A stretch of 64,000 nucleotides of DNA from Cololabis saira (GCF_033807715.1 NC_084597.1:12190670-12254669); one strand, 5' to 3'. Counted from the first letter of the stretch, positions 14,001 through 59,238 are shown. The notes: generated by a model from the letters alone, not told the origin. A program made the numbers and translations.

Positions 14001-16073
14001 TTTTCACATCAACCACAATATTTTTAAGTCCAACAATGAGGATATGTAATATCTCTGCTTTTTCTCTCTTTTTCTTTTTGCTCTCACTCTTCGCACTGTT
14101 GCATTTCTGATAGTAAAGGCATAATACTTAACCCCTTCACGTACAGGGCTGAGGGACATACTTGAGTTTGAGCAAGATCACAATTACTTGTTATATGTAA
14201 GGGGAGGTAGGAGACTCAATTTTTGCCCCTCCCCTTCATCTGTCAATTTTTAAAACACAAAAATTGGCAAAGATTGTAATGCTACACTACAGCTATACAT
14301 CTCACATAAACCCGAACACACACGAACACGATAAAGCCACAGGCCTGTCGTGAACACAACACATAGAGTAAGGAACAGCAACACCCATAATGCAATGTGG
14401 CCAACACAACCACTACACTATTTTCTTTTATGACTTAAATCGGAGGAAATACCGCCAGATAAATGATTTTTCCTGGTCTCAACTTCTGACAGTCTCAATC
14501 CCATAATTGAAGAATTTTCTTTCTCTTTCTGTTTGCTTTTGCCATTTCCTTGCTTGGATGAGTGGTTTCTCATGGATATTTTTACTCATCATCATATTCA
14601 AATGGATTTGCTTGAGGGAGGAGTGTTGTGCTCATGCATCCACGTTCAGAGGAAACGTGCATGGATTCGGGCATGTGCACGGTTTTGAACATCTGAATAT
14701 ATTTTTTGCACTGGCAAAACTTTCACTCAAGGATTTAAGATGAAATTCCTCTCACATTGACACCAATTTTACACTTTTGATACAGATATGTCAGTGATGT
14801 CAGCGTGCTTGTGCAAATCAGAAAGAGAACTTCTTACTCTATTATTTTAAAAGTTACTTCCTAACCTGTCTTTTACATCTTTTAAAAGGTCCTAAACTTT
14901 TCAAAGAGCCATGCTCCAAATCCAACAAGCCAATGATCATCAACGCCATCACTTACTACTGCCTGCCTGGAAAGGTCAACGAGGTCCAGAAAAATGTTCT
15001 CCTTGAGGTCAGTGGATTCTGGAACACTGAATATTGATAAAGCTATCAGTGCTTTGTGCTGTGGTGACCAGGGGCGAAAATCCCTTTTCATAGTTGGGGG
15101 GGACAATAAACAGTAAAATTTTAAAGAATAAATCCAGGGGGGGACAAGGAATAAAAGTTTTAGCCTTCCTTTAATACAGCATTTTGACATTTTCAACTCT
15201 ATCTCGCAAACAGGCAGAAGACCTTTCTTAGAGTAATACAAAACAATGGTATTAGGCGGAAGGTGGCAATAATACAGCACATCTGACATAATACACTGCA
15301 AAAACCCAAAATCTTAACAAGAATATTTGTCTTATTTCTATTTAAAATGTCTCATTTTTAGTTAAAAAAAATCTCATTACACTTAAAACAAGACTAATCA
15401 CTGGAAAAAAAACAACAATTTTCACTTGTTTCAAGTAGATTTTCAATTTGAAAATTGTCAAATAAGTTATTTTTCTGGTGATGACTCTTGTTTTAAGTGT
15501 AATGAGATTTTACTGTTTATTATTATTTTCGATTTCGGTTTCGGCCACAAATTTTCATTTTGGTGCATCACTACTAAATACTACTGCATTGTTCCAAAAT
15601 TATTCATTCTGTCTCAAATTATTCTAGGGGGGGACAGCTTTACTAATGGGGGGGACTTGTCCCCCCTGTCCCCCCCGGGATTTTCGCCCCTGGTGGTGAC
15701 ATAAAGCTGGTTTTATGTTTTTCCTCATACTATCCCACTCTTGCATCTTTATGCTCAGAAAACACTTTTGTTTTTTCTTGTGCAGGAGTTGGAAAAGTGT
15801 GATTCCAACCACCTCATCATCCTCTTCCGTGACAGCTGGTGCCAGTTTCGTGCCATTTACTCTTTCCAACCAGACACCAGGGAGATCATCAAATTCACAG
15901 GCACGGGGCCACACGCCATCAGTCAAAAGATGATTGACAAGCTCTATAAATACAGCGCGGCCAGGAAGGAGTTCACCGTCATTCCGACTAAGACAATTTC
16001 CGGCAGCGTGAGCGCTATCACCATCCATAACTACCTCTGGGCACAGAGATCAGGGAGTGCACGGAGAAAGTGA
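1668..16073 (+). CDS. camsap1: Calmodulin-regulated spectrin-associated protein 1 (5'-partial, 13 exons)
   Basis: CAMSAP proteins bind and stabilise free microtubule minus ends in the cytoplasm. Exons: 1668-1809, 2855-2994, 3362-3458, 3571-3697, 4185-4264, 5153-5228, 6247-8323, 9631-9767, 9874-10082, 11524-11602, 11690-11808, 14889-15007, 15786-16073. All have GT/AG borders and matching phases, giving 3690 nt, or 1229 codons plus TGA. Residues 1 to about 125 are the CH domain (VRYRRDHL, then VFVAELFWWFENVKPDFVQP). The 2.1-kb exon is the disordered middle, with LARSISKDSLASNI, SGRSSPCPST and the SSTSSSQKTTPDGSE block, ending in the GFFFK motif. The next two exons form the basic coiled-coil (MAKRRAAFLLKQQ, RRELIKQEYLRRKQ). 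The last about 135 residues are the CKK domain (GKVNEVQKN, LIILFRDSWCQFRAIYSF, KMIDKLYKY, ITIHNYLW). The middle region and the kcnt1 neighbour favour CAMSAP1 over CAMSAP2 and CAMSAP3. Whether this is a fish a or b copy cannot be told. Confidence 0.93.
1920..2570. mobile_element. hAT-like MITE with long inverted AATAAAGTCGTAAT-type satellite arms
   Basis: The terminal inverted repeats are ACGACGGAGTATTAGGGCCA at the left and its complement ending at 2570. They are flanked by TATTATCT (1912-1919) and AATTATCT (2571-2578), an 8-bp target duplication with one mismatch. The left arm holds about 5 tandem units of ACGAGAATAAAGTCGTAA. The right arm holds about 19 inverse-oriented units (2160-2530), so the transcript could fold into a long hairpin. 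The open frame over 2268-2597 is only a by-product of the 18-bp repeat. Inserted in the first camsap1 intron. Confidence 0.75.
4761..5110 (-). mobile_element. Non-LTR retrotransposon 3' tail with (AGAATC)n end
   Basis: The run of AGAATC units followed by a stretch reading TTTATTGCCAAGTTTGTTGACACACACAAGGAATTTG in pieces matches a tail widespread in fish genomes, read on the minus strand. Two diverged tandem copies of an internal segment follow (about 4928-5000 and 5030-5110, both with AGAAATGTACA and GTGCCGGATATGA/GTGTCGGATGTGA). No reverse transcriptase remains. Class assignment is from memory of fish repeats. Confidence 0.45.
5270..6130 (+). pseudogene. Decayed DNA element with N-terminal remnant of a YqaJ/SWIM-type transposon protein
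   Basis: Imperfect inverted ends share AGCGCCATCTTGAGGACCGA (left, about 5290) with an almost identical inverted block near 6075-6100. Between them, 5341-5630 reads an open segment beginning MTSHLITHLTPEEQQRYLQK and containing DPYI and FADIYIYLV. This resembles the N-terminus of the uncharacterised YqaJ-domain proteins encoded by a repeat family common in fish. The frame ends at 5633, well short of any nuclease domain. An unrelated frame continues over 5690-6214. It lies in the intron just before the large camsap1 exon and is not spliced into it. Confidence 0.5.
8359..9554. mobile_element. Harbinger-like MITE with GGGCCCGATTTA termini
   Basis: Perfect inverted ends GGGCCCGATTTAC (8359) and GTAAATCGGGCCC (ending 9554) are flanked by TAT on both sides, a 3-bp target duplication; alternatively CTATG is duplicated if the outer G belongs to the target. 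An internal inverted repeat pairs 8656-8692 with 9003-9038 (GCACCCCCTCGT / ACGAGGGGGTGC). A short frame from 8549 (MESLDGKQDI) might be a transposase relic but is too short to name. It fills most of the intron between the GFFFK exon and the coiled-coil exon. Confidence 0.7.
10381..11353. mobile_element. MITE with AGCCCGGCATACACTGTGCGAT termini
   Basis: The left end AGCCCGGCATACACTGTGCG and the right end (ending 11353) are inverted copies with one indel or mismatch. Direct target duplication is not clear because the ends are extended by a palindromic TAA/TTA. Inside lie an (AT)n tract at 11022-11060 and a block at 10795-10843 ending CATAAATCAGC, whose complement recurs at 30360-30373. The 177-codon frame at 10488-11021 shows no protein-like features and is rejected as a gene. 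Confidence 0.65.
11907..11986. repeat. Perfect inverted repeat, 36-bp arms, 8-bp loop
   Basis: The arm at 11907-11942 (starts CAATTTTGTGTTTTAATGCA) is an exact reverse complement of 11951-11986, with an AAATCATT spacer. It sits about 100 bp after a camsap1 splice donor and directly abuts a SINE starting at 11987. A transcript would form a perfect 36-bp stem. It looks like a recent snap-back duplication made at or before SINE insertion, not a known hairpin gene. Confidence 0.85.
11987..12165 (+). mobile_element. SINE with GCGCTATATAAA 3' region and (TTA)n tail
   Basis: The segment ends in GTAAAGCGCTCTGGGCGCCTT, then GGCGCTATATAAAACCAAGCCATTATTATTATTATTATT. This 3' module with an ATT tail is a familiar fish SINE ending. 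The 5' head (GGCGGCAGTAGCGCGATATGG) is not a recognisable tRNA. Inserted in the large camsap1 intron 11809-14888. Confidence 0.6.
12280..12587. mobile_element. Left-end fragment of the GGGGCCTCAT MITE family
   Basis: The terminus GGGGCCTCATGTACAAAG matches the left end at 46754. No matching right end was found before the hAT element at 12588, so this is a fragment; its right limit is uncertain. Confidence 0.4.
12588..13436 (+). mobile_element. Non-autonomous hAT element with BED-type zinc-finger remnant
   Basis: Inverted ends TAGTGATGCACAATATT (left) and the complement of TAGAGATGCACGATATT (right) are flanked by TGTGGAAC (12580-12587) and TCTGGAAC (13437-13444), an 8-bp duplication with one difference, typical of hAT. 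The frame at 12713-13057 contains SLLWNYLKVSETDVRVAICN, then C-x2-C and later HLKSKH, i.e. a BED finger (C2-H2) like those at the N-terminus of ZBED/hAT transposases. The catalytic RNase-H fold and hAT dimerisation region are missing, so the copy is dead and depended on a relative for movement. Confidence 0.8.
15069..15692. mobile_element. hAT MITE in the last camsap1 intron, perfect 8-bp target duplication
   Basis: Ends CAGGGGCGAAAATCCC and GGGATTTTCGCCCCTG are perfect inverted repeats flanked by GTGGTGAC at both 15061-15068 and 15693-15700. The perfect duplication indicates a recent insertion. Inside is a second imperfect inverted repeat (CTCATTACACTTAAAACAAG near 15373 and its complement near 15487), shared with the element at 54118-54463. 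Inserted between the two CKK exons. Confidence 0.9.
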
Positions 16074-17232
16074 ACAAGAGGGACACATGGCATTTTTGTT
16101 TTCTTTTCTTTTTATAAGCTAGTGTTGGGCAGGACCCAAAGTATTAAGAGGACTCTGATATTTCCTTTGAGAGGCTGTTGGATGGTCTGTAGTCATGTGA
16201 GTATGAACATATTTCAACATACTGGACTCTCTTTTTGAATTTTTAGCTTTCTATTCTGCATGCCGCACTGAAAGTGATTTCATTTGTAGGCTTGTCTTAC
16301 ATCAAACACTACTGATGATGAACTTCTACATTGCAACAAAGACTAGATTGATCCTTTGAATCCAATACTGCTGAAACATTTACCTACTACTGAGACCAAT
16401 TGTAACAACAAACATCTATGAACAATATAATGGCTTGTAAAGTTTACCATATAAGCTTGGCAAAAAAAAAGAAGAAAATAATAAACCCACTTGCTGTGAT
16501 TAATCCAGGCTGCACAGAGGCTATTTCTGCTACTGGTACAAGAGTTTATGAAGAGGGAACTTTGAAAAAAAGTATGCGGTACCGTCAAGTCTTTGTTGCT
16601 TTTTAGGGTGTTTGAGGATGTGAGTGAATCTGTACGTTAGAGGAGAGCTGATTGAACTGCTCATGCATTTGGGTCTGAATGGTTTTACACTCTCGACTGT
16701 GCTTTAAAACTTTTGTTCATGTAAAATGATCCTTTTTTTTGGCTTGTTTGTTCTTTCAGTCTGGAGACGTTTGCTGCTGTTAAAGCAGGGGACCTGCGTA
16801 TTAATATATCTATCCCAAAAAGGGGGTATTTACCATGTTTGTGGTGCATCATATTGTATTGATTTCCTTCTCCTCTGATATCCCTGACTGAGTCATTCTG
16901 CTAAACCGGAACAACTTGAGTTGAGCTACTGAGCTGTTCGCTGTAAATCACTCACAGGATTCTGGTGACGTGAACTTTTAACAGCCTCAGTGGGTGAAAT
17001 TGTTGAATTTCTGGCAATGATTGATTTTCAGAGGCTGTGATCGTGTTTGGGGAAACTGCACAATACTTAGCATTTGTTTGCTGCATTTTTGTACATTTGA
17101 GTGGTATTTTTTGTACATAATGTACAGTTTATGTTCACTAAAAAGCAGGCACTATTTTGAGGTTTATTCTGTTACAGAGATGTTATGTTTTATTTCCCTG
17201 TTATATGTTGTTTGTTTATTTTAAAGAAACAT

Positions 17233-17243
17233 AATAAAATAAA
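17233..17243 (+). terminator. Probable camsap1 polyadenylation signals
   Basis: Two overlapping AATAAA hexamers occur about 1.16 kb after the camsap1 stop codon, after a T-rich non-repetitive 3' UTR and just before the first downstream transposon (17328). Position is inferred from the motif only. Confidence 0.5.
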
Positions 17244-17327
17244 ACTAGTTTCATTTTCTTGCTAATATCATTGCAGCTTGTGTCTTCATCGCCTGCCTTT
17301 CTTCACTTACTTTGCTCTGCTGCTCTC

Positions 17328-18007
17328 TTGTGATGTTCGATACCACCGATTTCCTTTCCGGTCCAATATTGAGTAAAATTCAGGCTTGTATCGGGAATAC
17401 CAATTCGATATTTGATACTGATACGTTATGCATGTACACCTAATGTGCCCGGTAAATCTAAAAAAAAAAATGGTGCTTAAGGATACAAGACACGAGAGTC
17501 ACTTATTTGGCTATTTATTTTAAAGTCAAGAGTATACTCAGGTAGCGACCTCATTCACAATACAGCTTAGCTATTACAACAACAGAAAAACCAGAGTTTG
17601 AAAAAGGTTTCTCCATCACTAAGATCCTAAGTAAAATAATAAAACCCAGGACTGTCTAGGTATGAGCACTGGGTGATGAAATGGGTAAAAAATCGGGGAT
17701 AAAAAAAAAAAAAAAAAAAAAAATAATAATAATAATAATAAAACCATTAAAATAGATAAGAGAATAATAAACAAAAATAAGAACTACTATAAAAATGAAA
17801 ATGAAAAATAGTAGTTCCTACCAGCAGCTTGTCATTTAGACAAAATGTGAATAGTTTAGTTACTTTCCACCTTTCCTGTTAATGATACATTACCACAAAT
17901 GACTGAAGTATCAAAAGTATCAATATTTTAGTTTGAGAATCGATTTTAGAGCATACAGGTCTGGTATCGGAAGTATTGATATTTCAGTATTGATCGGCAT
18001 ATCACTA
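17328..18007. mobile_element. hAT-like element with TTGTGATGTTCGATAC / TAGTGATATGCCGATCAATAC ends
   Basis: The inverted ends are related to the 12588 element. Flanks CTGCTCTC (17320-17327) and CTGCTCAC (18008-18015) form an 8-bp duplication with one mismatch. The interior carries a SINE-like tail (CCAGGACTGTCTAGGTATGA to the A-run at about 17700-17722) closely related to 47492-47541, so it contains a nested or captured SINE end. It lies immediately beyond the camsap1 poly(A) site. Confidence 0.65.
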
Positions 18008-18239
18008 CTGCTCACTGTTTACACTCGGTGTAGAATACATGGAACCATTTCTGTACACAAGTCCCTGCACAAAAGGTGCGTCCTTTACGGTATACTGTAC
18101 TTATATATACTTATAATAAATGGCGTGGCCGCCATATTTCCTTGTATTGTTCCCACTCATCTCATTTTTCTCAAGACTCTTGGTTATCAAATTCCAGCAA
18201 GCTTTTCATGTGCCTTTTACACGAGACTTGCGCCACTCA

Positions 18240-18520
18240 TATTTACAGAGGTTCACGCCGCTGGGAGGGGGCGGGCCTCGCTGGCGGGGGGTTTCCTCCT
18301 ATCCCTCTTCTGGTCCTCCATGGGGCTGCTGGTGGCCTGGGTTCAGGTTTCTTCCTTGTCGGCTTCTGGTCTCTCGGGTGGCGTGGGGGTTGTGCCCCCC
18401 CTCCTCCACTAGAGTTGCAGTTCAGGTAAAGCCTTGTTTTCAATTTGCACACACACAGTTACACAGACACACAGACACACATACACACTTGCTCACTCAC
18501 CTACATGCTCACTCCACAGT
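18240..18520. repeat. GC-rich repeat block followed by a CA-rich microsatellite
   Basis: 18245-18420 is markedly GC-rich against AT-rich surroundings, with runs such as GGGAGGGGGCGGGCCTCGC. It is followed by CACACACAGTTACACAGACACACAGACACAC-type sequence in 18449-18500. All three frames are open for a while on both strands, but the peptides are low-complexity Gly/Pro/Arg and do not look like a gene. Class of repeat not recognised. Confidence 0.4.
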
Positions 18521-18957
18521 TTCGGGGACAGATAAAATGAGTAGCCTAGTCCTGATTTAGTTTTAGAGGCCTGGAATGGTTGCTGTTTGTCTCTGCCTGT
18601 TCCCGTTTTAGTTTTCTTTCTCTCTTGCAGATTCCAAAGGTTTGTGTGCCCATCGTGTGTTTTCTTGTGTTTCTCTCATTTCAGACTTGCAGCAGATGCC
18701 TGCCCGTTCCTATTCCCCTCATATATATGTAAAAAAAAAAAAGCTTCAAACTATGATGAGACAACTCATAGGCTTCTGGCATTTGGTTGCTGGTAGCTCT
18801 GAGTATTTATAGAGAAAAAAGAAAAGAATGAAATATAACTAAAGTTACCAATTAAGTGAACTTTAATCCAGAGGGCTCAAGACTAAAACAAAAAAAGAAA
18901 AGAAATCATTTAAACCCCAGAACTGATCCTGCAGAATGGTCTTTCACTTGTTAGGAT

Positions 18958-20395
18958 TTTATTTAATTGTTAAAGGTTTGAAGGGTTTTTCTATAAGATT
19001 CTACACTGGTGGTTTCTCTCAGGGCGGGATCACCTCCTGTTTTTTACGACTGTTTAGCTGAGTTCTTTAGGTGAAGACAATGAAGAGAAACAGATGTTTT
19101 AAAACGGAGAGGTCCCATCCTGTTTTTCTTAAAGTTTTAGTTATCTTAGATCTTTGCTGAGTTAACATCTCAAGTAAGAAACAATCAACAGAAATATATG
19201 GCTGAAAGCGTGACATGTTTAGGTTTCTTTCCCCACAAATGTCTCCACAGATAAGGTTCAACATCCGCACCTATAACGTACAAAACACCTCCTTTTTCAG
19301 TATAAATACGACTGTATCGATGACAACCGTGTGCATTTCTCTCCTTTTCTTATGGTGCACCAGACAAACGAACACACAGATCTTTCACACAATTAGCGTT
19401 TAGTGGTACTTCTCTTGTTTGAATTCCCACAAATCACAAAAAAACATTCCTTTAACAACTTTCCATGCTAAAAAAAAAAATTAAGGCTATAAAAAAAACT
19501 AAATTATCACACAACTCAAGTCAATTTCAATGCATTTTATAGCACTTTGATGTGCACAGAAAACTGAAATCAAGTACAAATATAGTCAACACGGAAATAT
19601 GTACAAAGATTTGATGCAAAAATTCGTAGATATACTGTACAGACCTCGTCCAAACAGCCGGACAATGCTCTTGTGTTGCTAAAACAAACCTCCCAAAAAT
19701 GATGTTGCAATCAACAGAGAAGAAACCACTGATGTTTGTATATTACTTACTAACTTAAAACTCACGTCACCAAGAAACTGTAATGATCTAGCTACGAATA
19801 AAGTGTGTTTTCAGAACTTAAATGCACGTTTCAGTGCAGAAAGTGGTGTTGTGCGATTATACAGTATGGGACTAGCGGTAAACAGGTAAACAGGCAAGTG
19901 TGAGTAATCACTATTTGGATATGAAACTGTTTTCAAACATCTACAAAAAGGTTACAAAAGTCAGATAAATGCGCTAACTTCCGCTTTTCAAGATATTTAA
20001 TACTGATATACAAAATTAAATTTGGGAAATTTGACTGATCATCAACATTTTGTTTTGGTAAACTACATGGATTAACTAAGAGCAACACTGCAGGTATGAT
20101 GGCCCAGACTGAAATCACTTCAGTTTGATAACTGATAACTTGATCATTTGTCAACGATCCTGTCCCTGACAGCTCATCTAAAGAGCTCAAAAGTAATGGA
20201 TGCACTATTCTAAGACACAGCACTTGTGGAAAGTGGCTGAAAATGTCACAGATGACATGAAATGTCATCAGACGAGCAGTAGGCACTCACATCATACAAC
20301 TGCAGACTGGACCACGGCAGCCTGAATTGTCCTTTATCAGACTGAACCTCCTTGAGTGATAAGGGTGACATGTACCAGTGAGGACCAGTATGGTA
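18958..20395 (-). other. Probable kcnt1 3' UTR
   Basis: The sequence downstream of the kcnt1 stop (minus strand) is non-coding and free of obvious repeats. The first clear AATAAA on the minus strand that I noticed is the complement of TTTATT at 18958-18963. The UTR length (about 1.4 kb) is an inference from that hexamer. Confidence 0.35.
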
Positions 20396-55212
<34,817 letters not shown>

Positions 55213-55375
55213 CGGGGGAAAAAGAAAAAAAAAGTGATTCCTCACTTTAGTTGTGCACCTCACCTACACAGGTGCATTTTAGAGTTAAGGTGTTGGCAGT
55301 CTACACAGGTGGAGGCAAAGTGGCAGCAGCTTAATGAAGTGCTCACATTGATCAACAGAGAGATGGAGGTGGAAT

Positions 55376-55378
<3 letters not shown>

Positions 55379-55438
<60 letters not shown>
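55379..55438. repeat. (GA)n microsatellite
   Basis: About 29 GA units just upstream (minus-strand sense) of kcnt1 exon 1. The Arg/Glu or Leu/Ser frames through it are artefacts. Confidence 0.9.
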
Positions 55439-55441
<3 letters not shown>

Positions 55442-55608
55442 GATGCACAGGACAAGTGTGCAGCAGAAAACATGATTAAGTGTTGAATTAACGTCAAACT
55501 CTTGCAGAGGACCAAGAGAAATTAGCGCCGCTTGCTGGAAGCTCTGAGGAAACTCACCAAGAGGATAATTAAAAAAAAAAAAGGGTGCGTTTCACAGGGA
55601 GACACATG

Positions 55609-56100
55609 CAGAGGCGATTTATAGGGTCTGTTGGGGCCCTAGGCAAAAATTTCTAGGGGGCCCCTCAAACCAGCGTTTATCACCGTTATGTTATAATAAA
55701 CTGATACCAACGAAAACGTTATGAAATTTATATTTATTTACACACTGCTAATTTACACACACAACACTGTGTGTAGTTTTTTTTTTTTTTTTTTTTTTTT
55801 TTACCCCTGCGTACAGGTGGATGGCCGTGATCATGGGAATGACAACATGGGGCCCCTTAAGAGAGGTTTCTTACTGGCTACTGAGATGTCATTGATAATT
55901 GCCTTATGTTTGTTTAAGGAGGAGGATATGGTCATTGCGGTTACCACATTTTGAGATCTGTACAGTAAAAACAGCCTTCAATACTTTTTTAGTCCTCAAA
56001 ATCCCTGATAGGAAACACTTTTGTAATAAAAGTAATTATTAAAAAAAATTCGGGGTCCCAAGCAGTTGCCTGCCTTGCCTGTTCACAAGCTGCGCCCCTG
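55609..56100. mobile_element. hAT-like MITE with perfect GACACATG duplication
   Basis: GACACATG occurs at 55601-55608 and 56101-56108. The left end reads CAGAGGCGATTTATAGGGTC and the right end is the complement of CAGGGGCGCAGCTTGTGAAC. A T-run (55777-55802) lies inside. Positioned within about 400 bp of kcnt1 exon 1, on the 5' side, so it may sit in the promoter region. Confidence 0.85.
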
Positions 56101-56779
56101 GACACATGGGGTTTGTTTTAGGGTTAATACTTTTGAGTTCAAGTTAAAACATTATATGCAGCCTTGATAGTGTAAATACAATTACATTTTAAACAATACA
56201 CTCACAATGAGGATCACACAACAAAGAAACAGAAAAAAAAACATTTACCAAAATGATGGATTTTCTCACCAACTGGATGTGTGCCAGGTCTTCTCCTTTA
56301 TGCTCTCTTCACTCATGACTGTCAACACATCCTTGATGATGAAAGCGTTATTATCGAGTTTAGCGATAATACAGTGGTTATGGAGATGATTTCCAACAAT
56401 GATGTGTCAATTTACAGGGACAACAATCTGGTGTGTCATTGAAAAACTCGAACAAGAATTAAACTGAATAGAGTGTACTGGACTTTAAGATGACCAAGAG
56501 GGCAGATATCTATCAAACAAGTAAGTGTCCCATTTCAAATTCCTAAGAAATCAGATTACCAAACACCTTAATTGGGCCACACACACATCACCTTCGTACT
56601 TCTTGACGAAACTAAGCAGGTTGCTTTGTCTCACAGCCTCCTCATAATTTCTACCACTGCACAGAAAAAAAAAGTACCCTAATGTACTACTGTACATGCC
56701 AACATGCCGTGATGTTTTCATCAGGAGAGAGCTCAAGGCAGAGAGACTTGCAAGAGGAATATTGGGACTTGTGAAAAAG

Positions 56780-57070
56780 CAACTGATAAAGTTTTTGAAG
56801 CCCTAACGTCACTTGTGACCCAACAGATCTTACTCAGGACCTTTTGATGCTCCTTCCATCTGGTAGGAGATACAGCACCAATACCTGCCTGCACCATGAG
56901 ACAAGAGCGTTACTTCCCTTGAGTTTTGAAATGGTTTAGTTCAAAGGGCCTATTATATTTATCAATGTGCATTTAAAATATATTATATGCAACTTAATGT
57001 ACAATTTATTTCTCATGTGCATTGCTATGATATTCTGACTTATGTCCTTTATCTACTACATTCAATAAAG
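56780..57070 (+). pseudogene. LINE ORF2 C-terminal remnant
   Basis: The plus strand reads DLLMLLPSGRRYSTNTCLHH and then SFEMV and a stop. The LPSGRRY motif followed by a basic/aromatic tail is the usual C-terminal signature of one group of fish LINEs. It is followed by an AT-rich 3' UTR with AATAAA at about 57063. Short and diverged. Confidence 0.4.
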
Positions 57071-57999
57071 TGGTATATGCATCACATGTTACAACTCTGA
57101 TTGTTCTCAGGAAATAAAAATACAAAATTGTGGTAATGGCGTCAAAACAATGACTGGACCTCATCTCTTTTTTATATTGTATTTAACATGCAACTCCACA
57201 ATTAAGATGTAATCCTTGAGGTTTTTTTGTAAACATATACAAAGACGATTCTAAAACTACTATTATAAGATGCTTTGCTGAATTAAGTAACTTTTTGTCA
57301 GTGTGTTGTACTTTATGTATCAAGTTACTGTTGAAAAAGGCAGGTGAAAATCAAAAACACTGCAAAAGCATATTATTCTCTCCTCATCAAATTCTTCAAT
57401 TATCTAATGACGCAAACTGGAGGAAGCATGGAAAAGACGTGGGTGAGGTGATATGATTCACAAGGGACGGTGTCAGAAGGTTTTTCATCAGTTTCAAGGT
57501 CATGATGGAACGTTTGGGATTGAAAACACTCACCAGAGAGAAATACTGGTAATGCTGGAGGGAGAAAGAGGTAAATCTGAGACACCATCTGGAGAGTTTT
57601 AATGCTAAAAATGGATCTTAGATCTGCATGACTTATGTCTGATTGTAGAATCCTGCAAAATGTCACTTATGAGTCAGTAAATAGCAAAATAGCTTTCACG
57701 GTTTTAATGAAAATCCTCAATGAACGGAAATTCTGCTGAAAATTGAAGCTTTTCGATCCGCATTCCCCCTAATGTGCAAATATTAGCCTGGTCACTGTAA
57801 AGCGATGGTGAGGAGGGCAGAAAGTATCTGTATTTTTTTTACCATCACTTCAGCTTACATGAGCAGACTAAATTAGGTATGAAGATGAACTCTTCTCCTG
57901 TGACACTGCCATCTCCATCTGGTGTCTGCTTTCAACGTGTTGCCTATAGGCTTGACCCTCCCACTGTACATCCAAGTGCTGCCAACAGAATACATTTGA

Positions 58000-58002
58000 T
58001 AC

Positions 58003-58060
<58 letters not shown>

Positions 58061-58083
58061 TCTAATATATATAATATATATAT

Positions 58084-58125
<42 letters not shown>
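58000..58125. repeat. Compound (TA)n/(CA)n microsatellite
   Basis: TA repeats at 58007-58037, CA repeats at 58038-58060, then irregular ATATATAATATATA to 58123. Confidence 0.9.
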
Positions 58126-58128
<3 letters not shown>

Positions 58129-58137
58129 CTGATTTAA

Positions 58138-58326
58138 GAATTTCTCAGGGAGCAAATATCCAGCAAGGAGAAAGTAGTGATGGAGAAGGAACCATCACAG
58201 AGAGACAAGTCAATGCACAGCATTGACTTGCTGGTGGAGTGGCTCCAGCAGACTCCAGGAACAACATCAGAGATCTCTGTCCAGGTGGAAACCTTGAACA
58301 GGACAATCACCCACGGACACAATTAG
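58138..58326 (+). CDS. Candidate terminal exon of an unidentified plus-strand gene
   Basis: After an acceptor-like ATTTCTCAG (58148) the plus strand stays open for 58 codons to TAG at 58324-58326. It reads QISSKEKVVMEKEPSQRDKS, then MHSIDLLVEWLQQTPGTTSE and ISVQVETLNRTITHGHN. The composition is charged and protein-like, and AATAAA follows at 58365. The other strand is also open but less protein-like. I do not recognise it. By analogy with the human locus, where I recall SOHLH1 divergent from KCNT1, this is the right place and strand for that gene, but I see no bHLH exon and no sequence match. It could be a pseudogene or chance. Confidence 0.33.
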   Translation, partial: EFLREQISSKEKVVMEKEPSQRDKSMHSIDLLVEWLQQTPGTTSEISVQVETLNRTITHGHN

Positions 58327-58906
58327 AGGATGTTGCTGCCCCCGCCTTTATTTTTAGGCTAGGGAATAAAGATTAAATAAAAAAAAATAAAAAGGTTTAT
58401 ATAAAAAAAAAAAACAGAGACACTTGCAATTAAAAAAAAATCTAATTTATTAAAATAACAATGAAAGACACACTGGAAAAAAATATTAAAACATATGTTG
58501 TGTAATGTTGCATCAATGAGACTGCATTTTTATTTAAATTCAGTTTGGAATGAAATATGAAATACATTTGTACAAATGCCAGATGATAAACAGTTGAAGG
58601 TAATATTTTATATTGTGTAAGGCTCTTTAATTATTGCTTAGAAAAAGGACAAAAAAAAGATTTAACAGCTTGTGGTCTGCTAAATTCTTGTTGTAAAATG
58701 CACAGATATGCGTGCAATTATGGCACAATGTCTGATTTTTTTTTTTGCACAAATCCTTTAAGAAAGATCATCTTGAGTGTTACAAGGACTTTAAAGGAGA
58801 CCCCTCCAGGTAAAGTTTACCCATGGATTTATGTATTGCATAACAATACATTTACATGCACTGCAGATCCACATGTTTTAAAATGAACCCTCACATCTTC
58901 TTTGAC

Positions 58907-58937
<31 letters not shown>

Positions 58938-59131
58938 CTTCTCATCCAGTGTGTAATGTGGTGACTTATTCAATTAAAAAGATTAGGCTTGAGCACATTT
59001 ATAACAAAATGTTCATGAGACTGAACAGGAAACTTTACCAATAAATATTGTTTTTCCAAATCCTACTCTGAATATATCCGTGTTTATTTTGCAAACTGCA
59101 AATCTTTACCAGTTAGTTGGAATAAAGCACA

Positions 59132-59137
59132 TTTATT
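59132..59137 (-). terminator. Probable psmd5 polyadenylation signal
   Basis: TTTATT here is AATAAA on the minus strand, about 100 nt after the psmd5 stop. Another lies at about 59082. Motif only. Confidence 0.4.
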
Positions 59138-59238
59138 CCAGAGCACAACACGTTTAACCAAAGATATATAACTCAGCACTTATCCTTTTACTTAAGCAAT
59201 AATTAGAGCTCTTTGCCTGTGCCTGTTTCAATTTGAAA

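Noticed and set aside
18120..18560. Overlapping frames on both strands, up to 159 codons
   Set aside because: GC-rich repeat with all frames open; peptides are Gly/Pro/Arg-rich without motifs.
57534..57554. Possible 21-nt minus-strand micro-exon (HYQYFSL) with a strong pyrimidine tract and GTGAGTG donor, upstream of kcnt1 exon 1
   Set aside because: Splice signals are good but the phase cannot be tied to kcnt1 exon 1 and the peptide matches nothing I know; too short to support.
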